NCBI RefSeq assembly: GCF_947654275.1
Contig: NZ_CANTJS010000013.1
Location: 1 to 64,000, forward strand
Source: an uncultured Oscillibacter sp.
Lineage (GTDB): Bacteria; Bacillota; Clostridia; Oscillospirales; Oscillospiraceae
DNA length: 64,000 nucleotides
Reading direction: 5' to 3'
Part shown: piece by piece, positions 24,722 to 33,650 of the stretch
Position numbering within the stretch: position 1 is the stretch's first letter
Layout: the number at the start of each line of letters is the position of its first letter
Translations under genes and position numbers: made by a program
The notes under the pieces: model-generated
The model's database searches: none
Seen by the model: the letters and a program-made list of their open reading frames with translations, nothing else
Told to the model about the DNA's origin: nothing

Positions 24722-24749
24722 GCAACCTTTTGCCGCCTTCAAACGTTTC
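24722..24749 (+). promoter_or_regulatory. ECF-type promoter of the sigma factor gene
   Basis: GCAACC at 24722-24727 and CGTTTC at 24744-24749 with a 16-bp spacer resemble an ECF sigma promoter (AAC-type -35, CGT-type -10). It lies just ahead of the ECF gene, which suggests autoregulation. Confidence 0.55.
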
Positions 24750-24795
24750 TATAACAAGAGAGAGAAAGGGGGCGGGGACGCTGCTTTCATATTGT

Positions 24796-25320
24796 ATGAC
24801 CCTGCTGGAGAGCAATACGGACCGGGAGCGCTTTACCCGGATCTACCGGGACAATCAGCGCCAGATGCTCCGGCAGGCGGCTTGTATTTTGGGCGAGGGC
24901 CCTCGGGCGGAGGATGTGGTCCACGACGCCTTTGTGAAGCTGATTCGCTGCTTTGACGAGCTGCGGGACCGGCCCGAGGACCGTCTTTCCGCCTGGCTGC
25001 TGGTGGTGACGAAGAACAACGCGCTGGACCTCCTGCGGAGGGAGAGCCGGGAAACGGAGTTGGGGGAGCTGGAGAAGCGGACGGCCGCTCCGGCTGAGGA
25101 CGGGGAGTTTTATGCCCTGGTGGCCCTGATTCGCAGGATGCCGGAGGGCTACCGCCGGATTCTGGAGCTTCGTTTCGTGGCGGAATGGAGCCTGGCGGAC
25201 ATCGCCGGAGAGCTGGGCATCTCGGAGGGAGCGGTTAAGAGCCGCATTTTCCGGGGACGAAAGCTGCTGATTCGGGAACTGAGAAAGGAGGGGTATCTGG
25301 ATGGACGGGCCTGTATTTGA
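24796..25320 (+). CDS. ECF-type RNA polymerase sigma factor
   Basis: At least 174 aa. Region 2 is clear (ACILGEGPRAEDVVHDAFVKLIRCFD) and region 4 holds the -35-binding helix-turn-helix (WSLADIAGELGISEGAVKSRIFRGRKLL). ATG 24796 is the nearest standard start but stands 23 nt from the AAAGGGGG site. An in-frame CTG at 24781 is 8 nt from that site and would give MLSYCMTLLES, so a CTG start is possible. The track start at 24643 lies before the presumed promoter and is rejected. The gene overlaps the next by 20 nt. Confidence 0.88.
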   Translation: MTLLESNTDRERFTRIYRDNQRQMLRQAACILGEGPRAEDVVHDAFVKLIRCFDELRDRPEDRLSAWLLVVTKNNALDLLRRESRETELGELEKRTAAPAEDGEFYALVALIRRMPEGYRRILELRFVAEWSLADIAGELGISEGAVKSRIFRGRKLLIRELRKEGYLDGRACI

Positions 25321-26353
25321 CGCTATGCTGAAAACCGCTCTGGAGGAGGCCCTTCGTCAGGACCTGGAGGAAGCGCCGCCTGCGCCCCGGCCCTCCCGCC
25401 GGCACAGGCGGCGGATGAGGCGGCTGCTGGACGGATATGCCAACCGGGAGACAGGCTGCGGCTGGCGGCGCCGTCCCGCCCGATGGCTGGCGGTGGTGGT
25501 CATCGCCGCGCTGCTGACCGGCACCGCCGCAGGCTATGCCCTGGGGGGCGGGGGTCTGTTTCAGCGGATGTTTGAGGAAAGTAACTGGGCCGACCGCTAC
25601 GGCGGTGCGGCGGACACAAGTCAGCTGTTGGGCATGGGCGGCGATTTGAACGCCGCGGCGGCGGAGGGAAACGGCCTGCGCTTTGAGCTGCTGGATGCCG
25701 TTTCCGACGGGCAGTTTGCCATGGTCTGCGGCCGTCTGACCATACAGGACCGGCATTTTCTGGAGCAGATGGAGAACCCCGGCGATCTCTCCTTCAAAGA
25801 GTGGGGGATGCTGCGGCAGGGGGAAACAGAGCTGCCCGTGAGCTGCGGACTCAGCATCAATTCCTGGGTCAACCGGCCTGAGCTGGAGGAAGGGCAGTAT
25901 TATCTGGTCTTCTCCGTCAGCGACGGTGCGCTGTCAGAGGGCGGAGAGTATGAGGTCTGTCTGCGGGACGCCTTCTGCCGCGGCGGCAGTGCGGAGCTGG
26001 CGGGGGATTGGACCATGTCCGTGACCTTCAGCCCCGCCGCTCTGCGGACCGGGACGCCGGAACAGGTCTGCCGGATTGCCGGCCGGACTCTGATTCTGGA
26101 TCGGCTGTCCATTTCGCCGCTGGCGCTGAACATGGAGCTCCATGCCGCCGAGCCGGGTCTGGAGTTGGAGGATATCAGCAGCCTGGCGGTCCGCATGGAG
26201 GACGGAACCCTCATCGGACGGGAGGACTGCGTGCTGGGGGTCACCCAAAGTGAATCGGACCTGCGGCTGATACTGGAATTTCAGATGCCTCTGGATGTGG
26301 AGCGGGTGGACTGTGTGCTTATGGGCGGACAGCCGCTTTACCTGGAGGAATAA
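25301..26353 (+). CDS. Probable membrane-anchored anti-sigma factor (DUF4179-like)
   Basis: A 350-aa protein with a short cytoplasmic N-terminus rich in Arg/Pro, one membrane helix near residues 60-80 (LAVVVIAALLTGTAAGYAL), and a large extracytoplasmic beta-rich domain. Position right after an ECF sigma gene, with a 20-nt overlap, and the one-helix layout fit a regulator that holds the sigma factor at the membrane. The DUF4179 assignment is by architecture and not certain. The RBS is AAAGGAGG. Confidence 0.75.
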   Translation: MDGPVFDAMLKTALEEALRQDLEEAPPAPRPSRRHRRRMRRLLDGYANRETGCGWRRRPARWLAVVVIAALLTGTAAGYALGGGGLFQRMFEESNWADRYGGAADTSQLLGMGGDLNAAAAEGNGLRFELLDAVSDGQFAMVCGRLTIQDRHFLEQMENPGDLSFKEWGMLRQGETELPVSCGLSINSWVNRPELEEGQYYLVFSVSDGALSEGGEYEVCLRDAFCRGGSAELAGDWTMSVTFSPAALRTGTPEQVCRIAGRTLILDRLSISPLALNMELHAAEPGLELEDISSLAVRMEDGTLIGREDCVLGVTQSESDLRLILEFQMPLDVERVDCVLMGGQPLYLEE

Positions 26354-26388
26354 GGAAATCCCCCGCCCTCCGGCGGGGGATTTTTCTC
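26354..26388. terminator. Bidirectional terminator
   Basis: AAATCCCCCGCC / GGCGGGGGATTT stem with loop CTCC and T-tract; it serves the sigma/anti-sigma pair and the convergent DUF4261 gene. Confidence 0.9.
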
Positions 26389-27214
26389 AGTGCTGGCCCA
26401 TAATCCACAGCGCGCCGTTCATCGCCCGAAAGACCGAGGTCTTTCCCGGCGTGAACTGAATGGTGTCCCCGTCCCTGTAGAGCTCCCGTCCGGTGATTTG
26501 GAACATGGACATCAGGTACAGTCTCTGATGGATTTCCGGCCAGTCCGCTTCCGGATTGATGAACCACAGCTCCGGGAAACCGAACTGCTTCAGTCCCCAT
26601 GTGCCGGTCAAGGGGAGGTCCCCCTTCTGCCCGTGGCGGATGGAGACCCAGAGAGGTGCGGGGAAGTATTCCGGGTCCTGGAAATGCTGTTCCAGAATTT
26701 CGGCGTGGTGCAGGTAGACCCGCCGGCTGACCAGCAGCCCGGGGGATTCGGCATAGACGCCCAGGGCGCTCTCCGCGTCCAGCAGGGCGGCGGCCAGCCG
26801 TGTGAACAGGCGGCAGGCACGGACCGTTTCCTCCAGCGTGGTTCCCCCGTCCTGCCGGGCCAGGACCAGGAAGGCCCGATTGCCCAGAATGGCCTCTTTT
26901 TCCTCCGGGGAAAACAGCCCTTCCTGAATGGCGGACAGGTCGCAGACATGGGGCGGGTGGGGCATGGCCATATAGCTGCAAAAGAACGAGACACCTTCCA
27001 GACTGATATGCGCAGCGGGGGCGTGGGGATGGCTGTCGTCCCTGACGCTTAGGGCGCGGGGGCCGAACCGGTCTTCCACCAGCCGGAGCACCGCAGACCA
27101 GCCCACGTCCCTGCCCAGCAGAATGACGGCTTTGGCATCCGCCTTCGGAGCGGCGGCGGGCTCCGGGTCCTTGGCCGGTTCCCGGCTGCGTTTGAAGCGG
27201 TCGAAAATTCCCAT
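26387..27214 (-). CDS. DUF4261 domain protein
   Basis: A 275-aa soluble protein. After a variable N-terminus (MGIFDRFKRSREPAKDPEP) comes the DUF4261 region from AVILLGRDVGWSAVLRLVEDRFG to the end, with AHISLEGVSFFCSYMAMP and ELWFINPEADWPEIHQRLYLMSMFQITGREL in two short blocks. The function of this family is unknown. ATG 27214 behind GGAGGAAGGAC is chosen over the track start at 27334. It is monocistronic. Confidence 0.8.
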   Translation of the reverse strand: MGIFDRFKRSREPAKDPEPAAAPKADAKAVILLGRDVGWSAVLRLVEDRFGPRALSVRDDSHPHAPAAHISLEGVSFFCSYMAMPHPPHVCDLSAIQEGLFSPEEKEAILGNRAFLVLARQDGGTTLEETVRACRLFTRLAAALLDAESALGVYAESPGLLVSRRVYLHHAEILEQHFQDPEYFPAPLWVSIRHGQKGDLPLTGTWGLKQFGFPELWFINPEADWPEIHQRLYLMSMFQITGRELYRDGDTIQFTPGKTSVFRAMNGALWIMGQH

Positions 27215-27328
27215 ATGTCCTTCCTCCAGATATCCGGTTTTCCGGTTTTTTTCTTGACTGACAGGGAAGATGATAGCACAAAACCAATGACGGTTCAATC
27301 TTTTTTCAAAATCGGGGCGTGTCCATCT

Positions 27329-27452
27329 GCGCATTTCATAGCAGGTATGCCATGCAGGGGAGGGGCTCTGTTCCCTCCCGTTCTTCCGGACTTTCTATGC
27401 TTCCGGGGAATGGGGCAGAGCCCGGCCCCTGCGTAAAATCTCCGATTGGGAT
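27329..27452. repeat. Intergenic repeat family C, copy 2
   Basis: Counterpart of 3301-3435: it keeps GCGCATTT, CAGGT, TTCCGG and the right end CCCGGCCCCTGCGTAAAA, followed by a similar GA--GGGA-G stretch. It fills most of the 352-nt gap at 27215-27566 and ends just upstream of the merR promoter. Confidence 0.5.
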
Positions 27453-27476
27453 GTTACCCCAAACTTAAAATTCCTC

Positions 27477-27507
27477 TTGACTCTCACCCCGGGGGAGGGC
27501 GTATGCT
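27477..27507 (+). promoter_or_regulatory. MerR-type promoter with 19-bp spacer upstream of merR
   Basis: TTGACT (27477-27482) and TATGCT (27502-27507) are 19 bp apart. The spacer starts with a 7-1-7 dyad with one mismatch (CTCACCC-C-GGGGGAG, 27483-27497). This is the layout expected for autoregulation by a MerR activator. Confidence 0.8.
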
Positions 27508-27566
27508 GTTCCTGAGCTCAAAATCCGGACCCCGGACGGGGCCCGCAACGTTGCGGAGGATATACC

Positions 27567-28385
27567 ATGCTGAAAATCGGTGAATTTTCAAAACTGTCCA
27601 GAATCAGCATCCGTCTGCTGCGCCAGTACGATGAGGCGGGCCTGCTGGCGCCCGTCCGCACCGACTCCTTTACAGGCTATCGGTACTACAGCGAAGCGCA
27701 GCTGCCCATTGCCGGCCGCATCCGCTCCCTAAAGGAAATGGGCTTTACACATGCCGCTATTTCAGAGGTTTTGCGGTGTTATGATGAGCCGGCGGCGCTG
27801 GAGCGCTGTCTGATGCTCCGGCGGGCCGAGGCCCGCGAGGAGGCGGAGGAGGCGGCCCGGCGGCTGCGGCTTCTGGACACAGCCATTGAACGGCTGAGAA
27901 AGGATGAAGCAAAGATGAAATACGATGTGAGCGTTAAAACCATTCCCGCGCGCACGGTGGCCAGCGTGCGGCAGATCATCCCCAGCTACGACCGGGAGGG
28001 GGACCTGTGGAGCATTTACTGTCAGGAGACCGCCCGGATGAACATTCAGGACGGGGACCCGGCGCTGTGTACCGCCGTGTATCACGACGGCGAATACAGG
28101 GAGTCCGACGTGGACGTGGAGATTCAGAAAAGCGTAACGGGCTGTTATCCGGATACGGAGCACGTGAAGTTCAGGACCGTGCCGGCGGTGGAGGTGGCCT
28201 CCGCCACCTTCCGGGGGAGCTATGACCAGATTACCGCGGCGAATGAGGCCGTGGCCGCCTGGGCGGCGGACAACGGCTGGGCATTGGCTGACAGCGCCTT
28301 TTTCATCTACCATGTCAGCCCTCACGACACCCGGAACCCCGATGAGTTTGTCACCGAGGTCTGCTATCCTGTGAAGCGGAAGTGA
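27567..28385 (+). CDS. MerR family regulator with GyrI-like ligand domain
   Basis: A 272-aa regulator. The N-terminal winged helix (MLKIGEFSKLSRISIRLLRQ, then YYSEAQLPIAGRIRSLKEMGF) is followed by a coiled-coil dimerisation helix (EEAEEAARRLRLLDTAIERL) and a C-terminal GyrI-like effector domain (AVEVASATFRGSYDQITAANE) as in BmrR-type multidrug sensors. It is transcribed alone from a 19-bp-spacer promoter with a matching dyad. No target gene is adjacent; the dyad differs in sequence from the one in the efflux operon. Confidence 0.9.
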   Translation: MLKIGEFSKLSRISIRLLRQYDEAGLLAPVRTDSFTGYRYYSEAQLPIAGRIRSLKEMGFTHAAISEVLRCYDEPAALERCLMLRRAEAREEAEEAARRLRLLDTAIERLRKDEAKMKYDVSVKTIPARTVASVRQIIPSYDREGDLWSIYCQETARMNIQDGDPALCTAVYHDGEYRESDVDVEIQKSVTGCYPDTEHVKFRTVPAVEVASATFRGSYDQITAANEAVAAWAADNGWALADSAFFIYHVSPHDTRNPDEFVTEVCYPVKRK

Positions 28386-28399
28386 AGAGAGAGCCACAC

Positions 28400-28438
28400 C
28401 GGCGGCGGGGAGAATTCCCCGCCGCTTCGGCGGTTTCT
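28400..28438 (+). terminator. Probable terminator of merR
   Basis: Overlapping hairpins (GGCGGGGA/TCCCCGCC, then CCGCC/GGCGG) end in TTTCTT. The second is the better terminator. Confidence 0.6.
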
Positions 28439-28526
28439 TCGGCAGCTTTTCGGTGACTTTTCAGGCGCGGCGCTCTGCCCATTGTCCACGGCTTTTCCTG
28501 TGTTTTCCCAAAAAGGAAGATTTTCC

Positions 28527-28555
28527 TTGCGCCTTTGGCGGAAGGCGGTTATAAT
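28527..28555 (+). promoter_or_regulatory. Promoter of the der-plsY-gpsA region
   Basis: TTGCGC (28527-28532), 17-bp spacer, TATAAT (28550-28555). It leaves a leader of almost 200 nt before der, with a CCTTTTGGACCTTTTAGAC-type short repeat and several G/C-rich hairpins; I recognise no known riboswitch. The gap 28386-28753 holds the merR terminator, this promoter and the leader. Confidence 0.8.
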
Positions 28556-28753
28556 AGAGACAGAAAAGAGGACTGCCGGCGGGATGTCACTCGGCTGAGG
28601 ACGAAAGCGGTTCTTTTCGACCTTTTGGACCTTTTAGACTGCCTGAGCGGGAGAGGCGCGGACGCGCCGGCCGCCTTTGGTCCGCCGCCGGCGGACAGGG
28701 CGCAATGAATTGTGAAAGGGAGGAGCCGAAAGGCTTCTTTGGGAGGGATGCAA

Positions 28754-30082
28754 ATGGCAAAGCCTATTGTCGCGATTGTGGGCCGCCCCAATGTGGGCAA
28801 GTCCATGCTGTTTAATAAGCTCATCGGAAAACGCCTCTCCATTGTGGAGGACACCCCCGGCGTCACCCGGGACCGCATTTATGGAGAGACCGACTGGAAC
28901 GGACGGAGCTTCACCCTGGTGGACACCGGCGGCATCGAGCCCCGGACGGACAACCTGATTTTGGAGTTCATGCGGGATCAGGCCCAGATCGCCATTGACA
29001 CCGCCACGGTGATTGTCTTCCTGACGGACGTCCGCACCGGCCTCACCGCCTCGGACCAGGAGGTGGCGAATCTGCTCCTCCGCAGCGGAAAGCCCATCGT
29101 TCTGGCGGTGAACAAAATGGACTCCGTCGGCGCGCCGGACCCGGATTTCTATGAGTTCTATAATCTGGGCCTTGGGGACCCCATCGCGGTTTCCGCCGTC
29201 CACGGCCACGGCACCGGCGACCTTCTGGACGCCTGCGTGCAGTATTTTCCCCCGGAAGAGGAGGAAGAGGAGGAGGACGACGCCATCAAGGTGGCCGTCA
29301 TCGGCAAGCCCAACGCCGGCAAATCCTCTCTGGTCAACCGCATCCTGGGGGAGAACCGGGTCATTGTCTCCGACGTGGCGGGCACCACCCGGGACGCCAT
29401 CGACTCCCGGTTTGAAAACGACAAGGGTAAATTTGTCTTCATTGACACGGCGGGTCTCCGCCGGAAGAGCAGGGTGGAGGAGAACATCGAGCGGTACAGC
29501 GTTCTCCGGGCCACCATGGCCATTGACCGGGCGGACGTGTGCCTCATTCTGATTGACGCCACCGAGGGCGTCACGGAGCAGGACACCAAGGTGGCGGGCC
29601 TGGCCCACGAGGCGGGAAAGGCCAGCATCATTGTGGTGAACAAATGGGACCTGGTGGAGAAGGACGGCAAGACCATGGACCGTATGCGCAAGGAGGTTCA
29701 GGAGGGTCTGAGCTTCATGACCTACGCCCCCGTTCTCTTCATCTCCGCCCTGACGGGGCAGCGGGTGGACCGGCTCTTTGAGCTGATTGACTATGTTTCC
29801 AACCAGTCCGCCACCCGCATCACCACGGGTATGCTCAACGACGTGCTGGCCGACGCCCAGGCCAGAGTCCAGCCTCCCACGGACAAGGGCCGGCGGCTGA
29901 AGATTTACTATATGACCCAGGTGGGCGTCAAGCCGCCTCACTATGTGATCTTCTGCAACGATTCCCGGCTGTTCCACTTCTCCTATCAGCGCTATCTGGA
30001 GAACTGTATCCGCAATACCTTCGGCCTGGAGGGGACCCCCATCCGCATCTCCATCCGGCAGAAGGGGGACAATGAGCCGTGA
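28754..30082 (+). CDS. der: Ribosome biogenesis GTPase Der
   Basis: A 442-aa double GTPase (EngA). The first G domain begins IVAIVGRPNVGKSMLFNKL; the second begins VAVIGKPNAGKSSLVNRI after an acidic linker (EEEEEEEDD). A KH-like C-terminal domain follows (RRLKIYYMTQVGVKPPHYVIF). Der acts in 50S subunit assembly. ATG 28754 is chosen over 28712 and 28748 because it is spaced 7 nt from GGGAGGG and begins MAKPIVAIVG. It is followed by plsY after 91 nt. Confidence 0.97.
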   Translation: MAKPIVAIVGRPNVGKSMLFNKLIGKRLSIVEDTPGVTRDRIYGETDWNGRSFTLVDTGGIEPRTDNLILEFMRDQAQIAIDTATVIVFLTDVRTGLTASDQEVANLLLRSGKPIVLAVNKMDSVGAPDPDFYEFYNLGLGDPIAVSAVHGHGTGDLLDACVQYFPPEEEEEEEDDAIKVAVIGKPNAGKSSLVNRILGENRVIVSDVAGTTRDAIDSRFENDKGKFVFIDTAGLRRKSRVEENIERYSVLRATMAIDRADVCLILIDATEGVTEQDTKVAGLAHEAGKASIIVVNKWDLVEKDGKTMDRMRKEVQEGLSFMTYAPVLFISALTGQRVDRLFELIDYVSNQSATRITTGMLNDVLADAQARVQPPTDKGRRLKIYYMTQVGVKPPHYVIFCNDSRLFHFSYQRYLENCIRNTFGLEGTPIRISIRQKGDNEP

Positions 30083-30173
30083 GCCGGGCGGCCGTCCGGC
30101 GGCTCCGGTGTATATTCCCGGACGGTTCCTTTCCTTCCACAAAACTGCACACGTGTCATAAGGAGGTTTGAGT

Positions 30174-30815
30174 ATGATCGGGATTGGGTGGTATTTCCTG
30201 TATTACGGCGGAATCGCCCTGGCGTGTTACCTCCTGGGCTGTTTCAACGGAGCGGTTATCGTGTCCAAGTATATACTCCGGGATGACGTCCGGAACCACG
30301 GCAGTGGCAACGCAGGCCTGACGAATTTCCACCGGACCTTCGGCGGAGGGCTGACCTTCGTGGTGATTCTCTGCGACGTGCTGAAGGCGGTGATCGCCGT
30401 GCTGCTGGGGAGCTGGCTGTTCAGGGGGGACCCGGTGCTGGGCAAGTACTTCGCGGCCCTGTTCTGCCTGCTGGGGCATATGTTCCCCTGCATGTTCCGC
30501 TTCAAGGGGGGCAAGGGCATCCTCTCCGGGGGCGCTATCGCCCTGATGATTGACTGGCGGATTGCCCTGGTGGTCTGGGGGGGCTTTTTGATTCTGGTAC
30601 TTCTGACCCGCTTTGTTTCCCTGGGGTCTTTGTGGGCCGGGGCCAGCTTCCCCTTTGTCAGCTGGTACTGCTATCCGGAGCCCTGGGCCGTAGTGCTGGC
30701 CTTCCTCTGCGGGGGGCTGGTGGTCTGGCAGCACCGGGCCAATATCAAGCGGCTGCTGGCGGGAAATGAGAACAAATTCAGCCTGCGTCGAAAGAAGGAG
30801 GGAGGACAGTCATGA
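30174..30815 (+). CDS. plsY: Acyl-phosphate:glycerol-3-phosphate acyltransferase
   Basis: A 213-aa membrane enzyme that makes lysophosphatidate from acyl-phosphate and glycerol-3-phosphate. PlsY motifs are seen: HGSGNAGLTNFHRTFG, GHMFPCMFRFKGGKG and the later loop. Five or so membrane helices fit the family. The track starts at TTG 30168, but ATG 30174 stands 7 nt from AGGAGG. It overlaps gpsA by 4 nt, joining synthesis of the substrate to its use. Confidence 0.95.
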   Translation: MIGIGWYFLYYGGIALACYLLGCFNGAVIVSKYILRDDVRNHGSGNAGLTNFHRTFGGGLTFVVILCDVLKAVIAVLLGSWLFRGDPVLGKYFAALFCLLGHMFPCMFRFKGGKGILSGGAIALMIDWRIALVVWGGFLILVLLTRFVSLGSLWAGASFPFVSWYCYPEPWAVVLAFLCGGLVVWQHRANIKRLLAGNENKFSLRRKKEGGQS

Positions 30816-31816
30816 AAACAGTGGTTTTGGGCAGCGGCGGCTGGGGCACGGCTCTGGCCCTGGTCCTCTGTGACAACGGGCACGACGTGACCCTCTGGTC
30901 ACGGACCCCCGCCAAGGCGGAGGCTCTGCGCGCGGAACGGGAAAATCCCCTTTTGAAGGGCGTGCCCCTGCCGGATGCCCTGAACATCACCAGCGAACAG
31001 AGCTGTCTGGAGGGGGCAGAGCTGGTGGTCTGTGCCGCGCCCTCCTTCGCCGTCCGGAAGACGGGGGAAATGGCCGCGCCCTATCTCGGACGGGATACGG
31101 TGCTGGTGTCGGTGTCCAAGGGCATCGAGCGGGACACCCATCTGCGGATGAGCCAGATTCTTCAGGAGGCTACCGGCTATACCTGTAAAGTGGCTGCCCT
31201 GTCCGGTCCTTCCCACGCAGAGGAGGTGGGACTCCGTCTGCCCACCGGCTGTGTGTCCGCCTGCCCGGACCGGGGCGCGGCCCGCTTTGTACAGGACGCC
31301 TTTATGAACGACTATTTCCGGGTCTACACCAGCTACGACATCATTGGCGTGGAGCTGTCGGCGGCACTGAAAAATGTGATTGCCCTCAGCTGCGGCATCT
31401 GTGCCGGCCTGGGCTTCCAGGATAACACCAAGGCCCTTCTGATGACCCGGGCCATGGCGGAGATCACACGTCTGGGGGAGCGGCTGGGAGGCACCCGGCG
31501 GACCTTCGGCGGGCTGGCGGGCATGGGGGACCTGATTGTCACCTGCACTTCCATGCACTCCCGCAACAACCGGGCCGGGATGCTGATTGGCCAGGGGAAA
31601 ACGCCCCGGGAGGCCATGGACGAGGTGGGGGCCGTGGTAGAGGGCTACTATGCCGCCGAGAGTATCCACCAGCTGGCGGAGCATGAGGACGTCGAAATGC
31701 CCGTCTGCCGCTGCGCCTATGAGGTCCTCTACCAGGGCAGGGACCCCAAGGAGGTGGTTCCGGAGCTGATGGGCCGGGCCAAAAAGGACGAACTGCTGGA
31801 GAGATCATGGCTGTAA
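30812..31816 (+). CDS. gpsA: Glycerol-3-phosphate dehydrogenase [NAD(P)+]
   Basis: A 334-aa enzyme of normal length that reduces dihydroxyacetone phosphate to glycerol-3-phosphate for phospholipid synthesis. The Rossmann motif VLGSGGWGTALALVL, the VSVSKGIERDT block, LSGPSHAEEV, the catalytic Lys in ALKNVIAL and the GLAGMGDLIVTCTS block are all present. It is coupled to plsY by a 4-nt overlap. Confidence 0.97.
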   Translation: MKTVVLGSGGWGTALALVLCDNGHDVTLWSRTPAKAEALRAERENPLLKGVPLPDALNITSEQSCLEGAELVVCAAPSFAVRKTGEMAAPYLGRDTVLVSVSKGIERDTHLRMSQILQEATGYTCKVAALSGPSHAEEVGLRLPTGCVSACPDRGAARFVQDAFMNDYFRVYTSYDIIGVELSAALKNVIALSCGICAGLGFQDNTKALLMTRAMAEITRLGERLGGTRRTFGGLAGMGDLIVTCTSMHSRNNRAGMLIGQGKTPREAMDEVGAVVEGYYAAESIHQLAEHEDVEMPVCRCAYEVLYQGRDPKEVVPELMGRAKKDELLERSWL

Positions 31817-31910
31817 GGGGAGTTTCCTTGCCGGATAAATCCTGGGGAAGCCCCGGCAGTGTTCGTGTCTGTCCTGACAGGTCCGCCGGATTGAATCAAT
31901 GAATAGAACA

Positions 31911-31952
31911 GCGGTCCGTCCCAAAGCCCGGGGCGGACCGCAGATCAATTTT
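31911..31952 (+). terminator. Probable terminator after gpsA
   Basis: GCGGTCCG / CGGACCGC stem with G/C loop; the T-tract starts about 6 nt after the stem, so it may be less efficient. The rest of 31817-32116 holds no gene. Confidence 0.55.
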
Positions 31953-32075
31953 TCTGTTCCGGCGCGGGGGAGTCGCTTCGGTTATGGCAGTCCGGACGCA
32001 GATGCGGTCCGTCCCGCCGCCTCCTGTGAGCCTGAACGCTTCTCTGTGTCCGTTGGAGGCAGGGGGAGAAAAGGA

Positions 32076-32105
32076 AAAAATCCCGGACATCATTGTCCGG
32101 GATTT
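32076..32105 (-). terminator. Terminator of rpmB
   Basis: On the minus strand AAATCCCGGACA / TGTCCGGGATTT with loop ATGA runs into TTTTTTCC. Confidence 0.88.
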
Positions 32106-32116
32106 GATCTGTTGGC

Positions 32117-32305
32117 TCAAATCGCTCTGGTAACCTTGCCGGAGCGCATGCACCGGGTACAAACGTAAACGTGGCGCGGGGAACCGTCAACGATTGCCTT
32201 CACACGTTTCACGTTGGGCTTCCAGGGACGGTTGGAACGCCGGTGAGAGTGAGAGACTTGAATCCCAAAGGTCACGCCTTTGCCGCAATACTCGCACTTA
32301 GCCAT
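32117..32305 (-). CDS. rpmB: 50S ribosomal protein L28
   Basis: A 62-aa L28. It starts MAKCEYCGKGVTFG and has the Cys pairs CEYC and CTRC of the zinc-binding form, with SHSHRRSNRPWKPN in between. ATG 32305 behind GGGAGGTGC is the right start; the three extra codons in the track are upstream sequence. It is monocistronic with its own promoter and terminator. Confidence 0.97.
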   Translation of the reverse strand: MAKCEYCGKGVTFGIQVSHSHRRSNRPWKPNVKRVKAIVDGSPRHVYVCTRCMRSGKVTRAI

Positions 32306-32362
32306 CCATAGCACCTCCCTGCTGCATATACTTTTGTGCCCACTTTCACAAGCACGTCTGTT

Positions 32363-32391
32363 ATGATAGCAGAATTATTCAGAAAAAGCAA
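32363..32391 (-). promoter_or_regulatory. Promoter of rpmB
   Basis: Minus strand TTGCTT (32386-32391), 17-bp spacer, TATCAT (32363-32368), with TGC before the -10. Confidence 0.75.
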
Positions 32392-32466
32392 GAAGAATTT
32401 TCAAAAATTTTAAAAAGATTTCTAAAAATCGTGGTTTTTTTCCCGGCCTCTGGATGCGGGAAGGTG

Positions 32467-32495
32467 TTGCGGAATCCGGCGAGTTCATATATAAT
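32467..32495 (+). promoter_or_regulatory. Promoter of the hprK-whiA operon
   Basis: TTGCGG, 17-bp spacer, TATAAT. The leader is about 200 nt and contains a 10-bp inverted repeat GGCTGAAAAC / GTTTTCAGCC (32507-32516 and 32529-32538). The gap 32306-32699 holds the two divergent promoters and this leader. Confidence 0.85.
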
Positions 32496-32699
32496 AGGGT
32501 CAACGAGGCTGAAAACCGGCAGACAGCCGTTTTCAGCCGGCAGGTCCGCCGGCGCGTGGGCATTCCCCGGGAAAGCGGGGCATGTTGGAGGCAGGCGGAC
32601 GCCGGCGGCGTGCACGGCCGGTCCACGGCGCCGGTTTCCCTTCCTGCGCGGAAATACAGACAGAACAGGCGCGGCTCTGCGCCGGAAAGGTGAGAAAAC

Positions 32700-33638
32700 A
32701 TGCGTGAGGTAAGTGACAACGGCTTGAAGATTACGGAGTTTATTCCCCTGTTTCATTTGGAGGTGCTGCACCGGGGAGGCGACTTTGAGACAGCCAGGCT
32801 GGTGGTGCCGGACCTGAACCGGCCGGGTCTCCAGTTTCACAGCTTTTTTGACTATTTTGACCCCTGCCGGCTTCAGGTGGTGGGCAAAATGGAGGTTACA
32901 TTTTTAAAGGGCCTGACCTCGGCCCAGCGCCGCAAATGCTTTGACGACCTCTTTCTCTATGATATTCCCGCGCTGGTCATTGCCCGGGGGCTGGACTGCT
33001 TCCCGGAGTGCATGGAGAGCGCCATTGAGCACGAGCGGACCCTGCTGCGGACGGACGAAGAGACGGTGGTCTTTACCAGCCGGACCATTGAATATCTCAA
33101 CAGGGTGCTGGCTCCCTGCATTACCCGTCACGGCGTGCTGCTGGATATCTATGGCGAGGGTGTTATGATTACCGGCGACTCCGGCGTGGGCAAGAGCGAG
33201 GCGGCCATTGAGCTGATTATGCGGGGCCACCGTCTGGTGGCCGACGACGCGGTGGAGCTCCGCCGGGTATCCGACCAGCTGACGGGCAGCGCCCCGGAGA
33301 TGATTCGGGATTACATCGAGCTCCGGGGCATCGGCGTCATCAATGTGCGGCAGCTCTTCGGCGTCCGGGCCATCAAGAATGAAACCAAGCTGGACATGGT
33401 GGTTCACTTCGAGCCCTGGGACAGTACCAAGTTCTATGATCGGCTGGGCATTGAGGACCATTTCATCGACATTCTGGACGTGCAGGTGCCGATTGTCACC
33501 ATTCCGGTCCGGCCGGGCCGGAATCTGGCCAGCATCGTGGAGGTGGCGGCCATGAACAACCGCCACAGGAAGTTCGGCTATAATGCGGCCCAGGAGCTGG
33601 CCCAGAAGGTGGACGCCCGGGCGGACGGAAAACTGTGA
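32700..33638 (+). CDS. hprK: HPr kinase/phosphorylase
   Basis: A 312-aa bifunctional enzyme that phosphorylates HPr on Ser46 and removes the phosphate, the centre of carbon catabolite control in Firmicutes. The N-terminal domain is followed by Walker A GDSGVGKSEAAIEL near residue 160, and the HprK signature ELRGIGVINVRQLFG. It is the first gene of a long operon. With yvcK and rapZ further on, the operon links sugar sensing with wall synthesis. Confidence 0.96.
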   Translation: MREVSDNGLKITEFIPLFHLEVLHRGGDFETARLVVPDLNRPGLQFHSFFDYFDPCRLQVVGKMEVTFLKGLTSAQRRKCFDDLFLYDIPALVIARGLDCFPECMESAIEHERTLLRTDEETVVFTSRTIEYLNRVLAPCITRHGVLLDIYGEGVMITGDSGVGKSEAAIELIMRGHRLVADDAVELRRVSDQLTGSAPEMIRDYIELRGIGVINVRQLFGVRAIKNETKLDMVVHFEPWDSTKFYDRLGIEDHFIDILDVQVPIVTIPVRPGRNLASIVEVAAMNNRHRKFGYNAAQELAQKVDARADGKL

Positions 33639-33650
33639 GGAGGACGGGAC

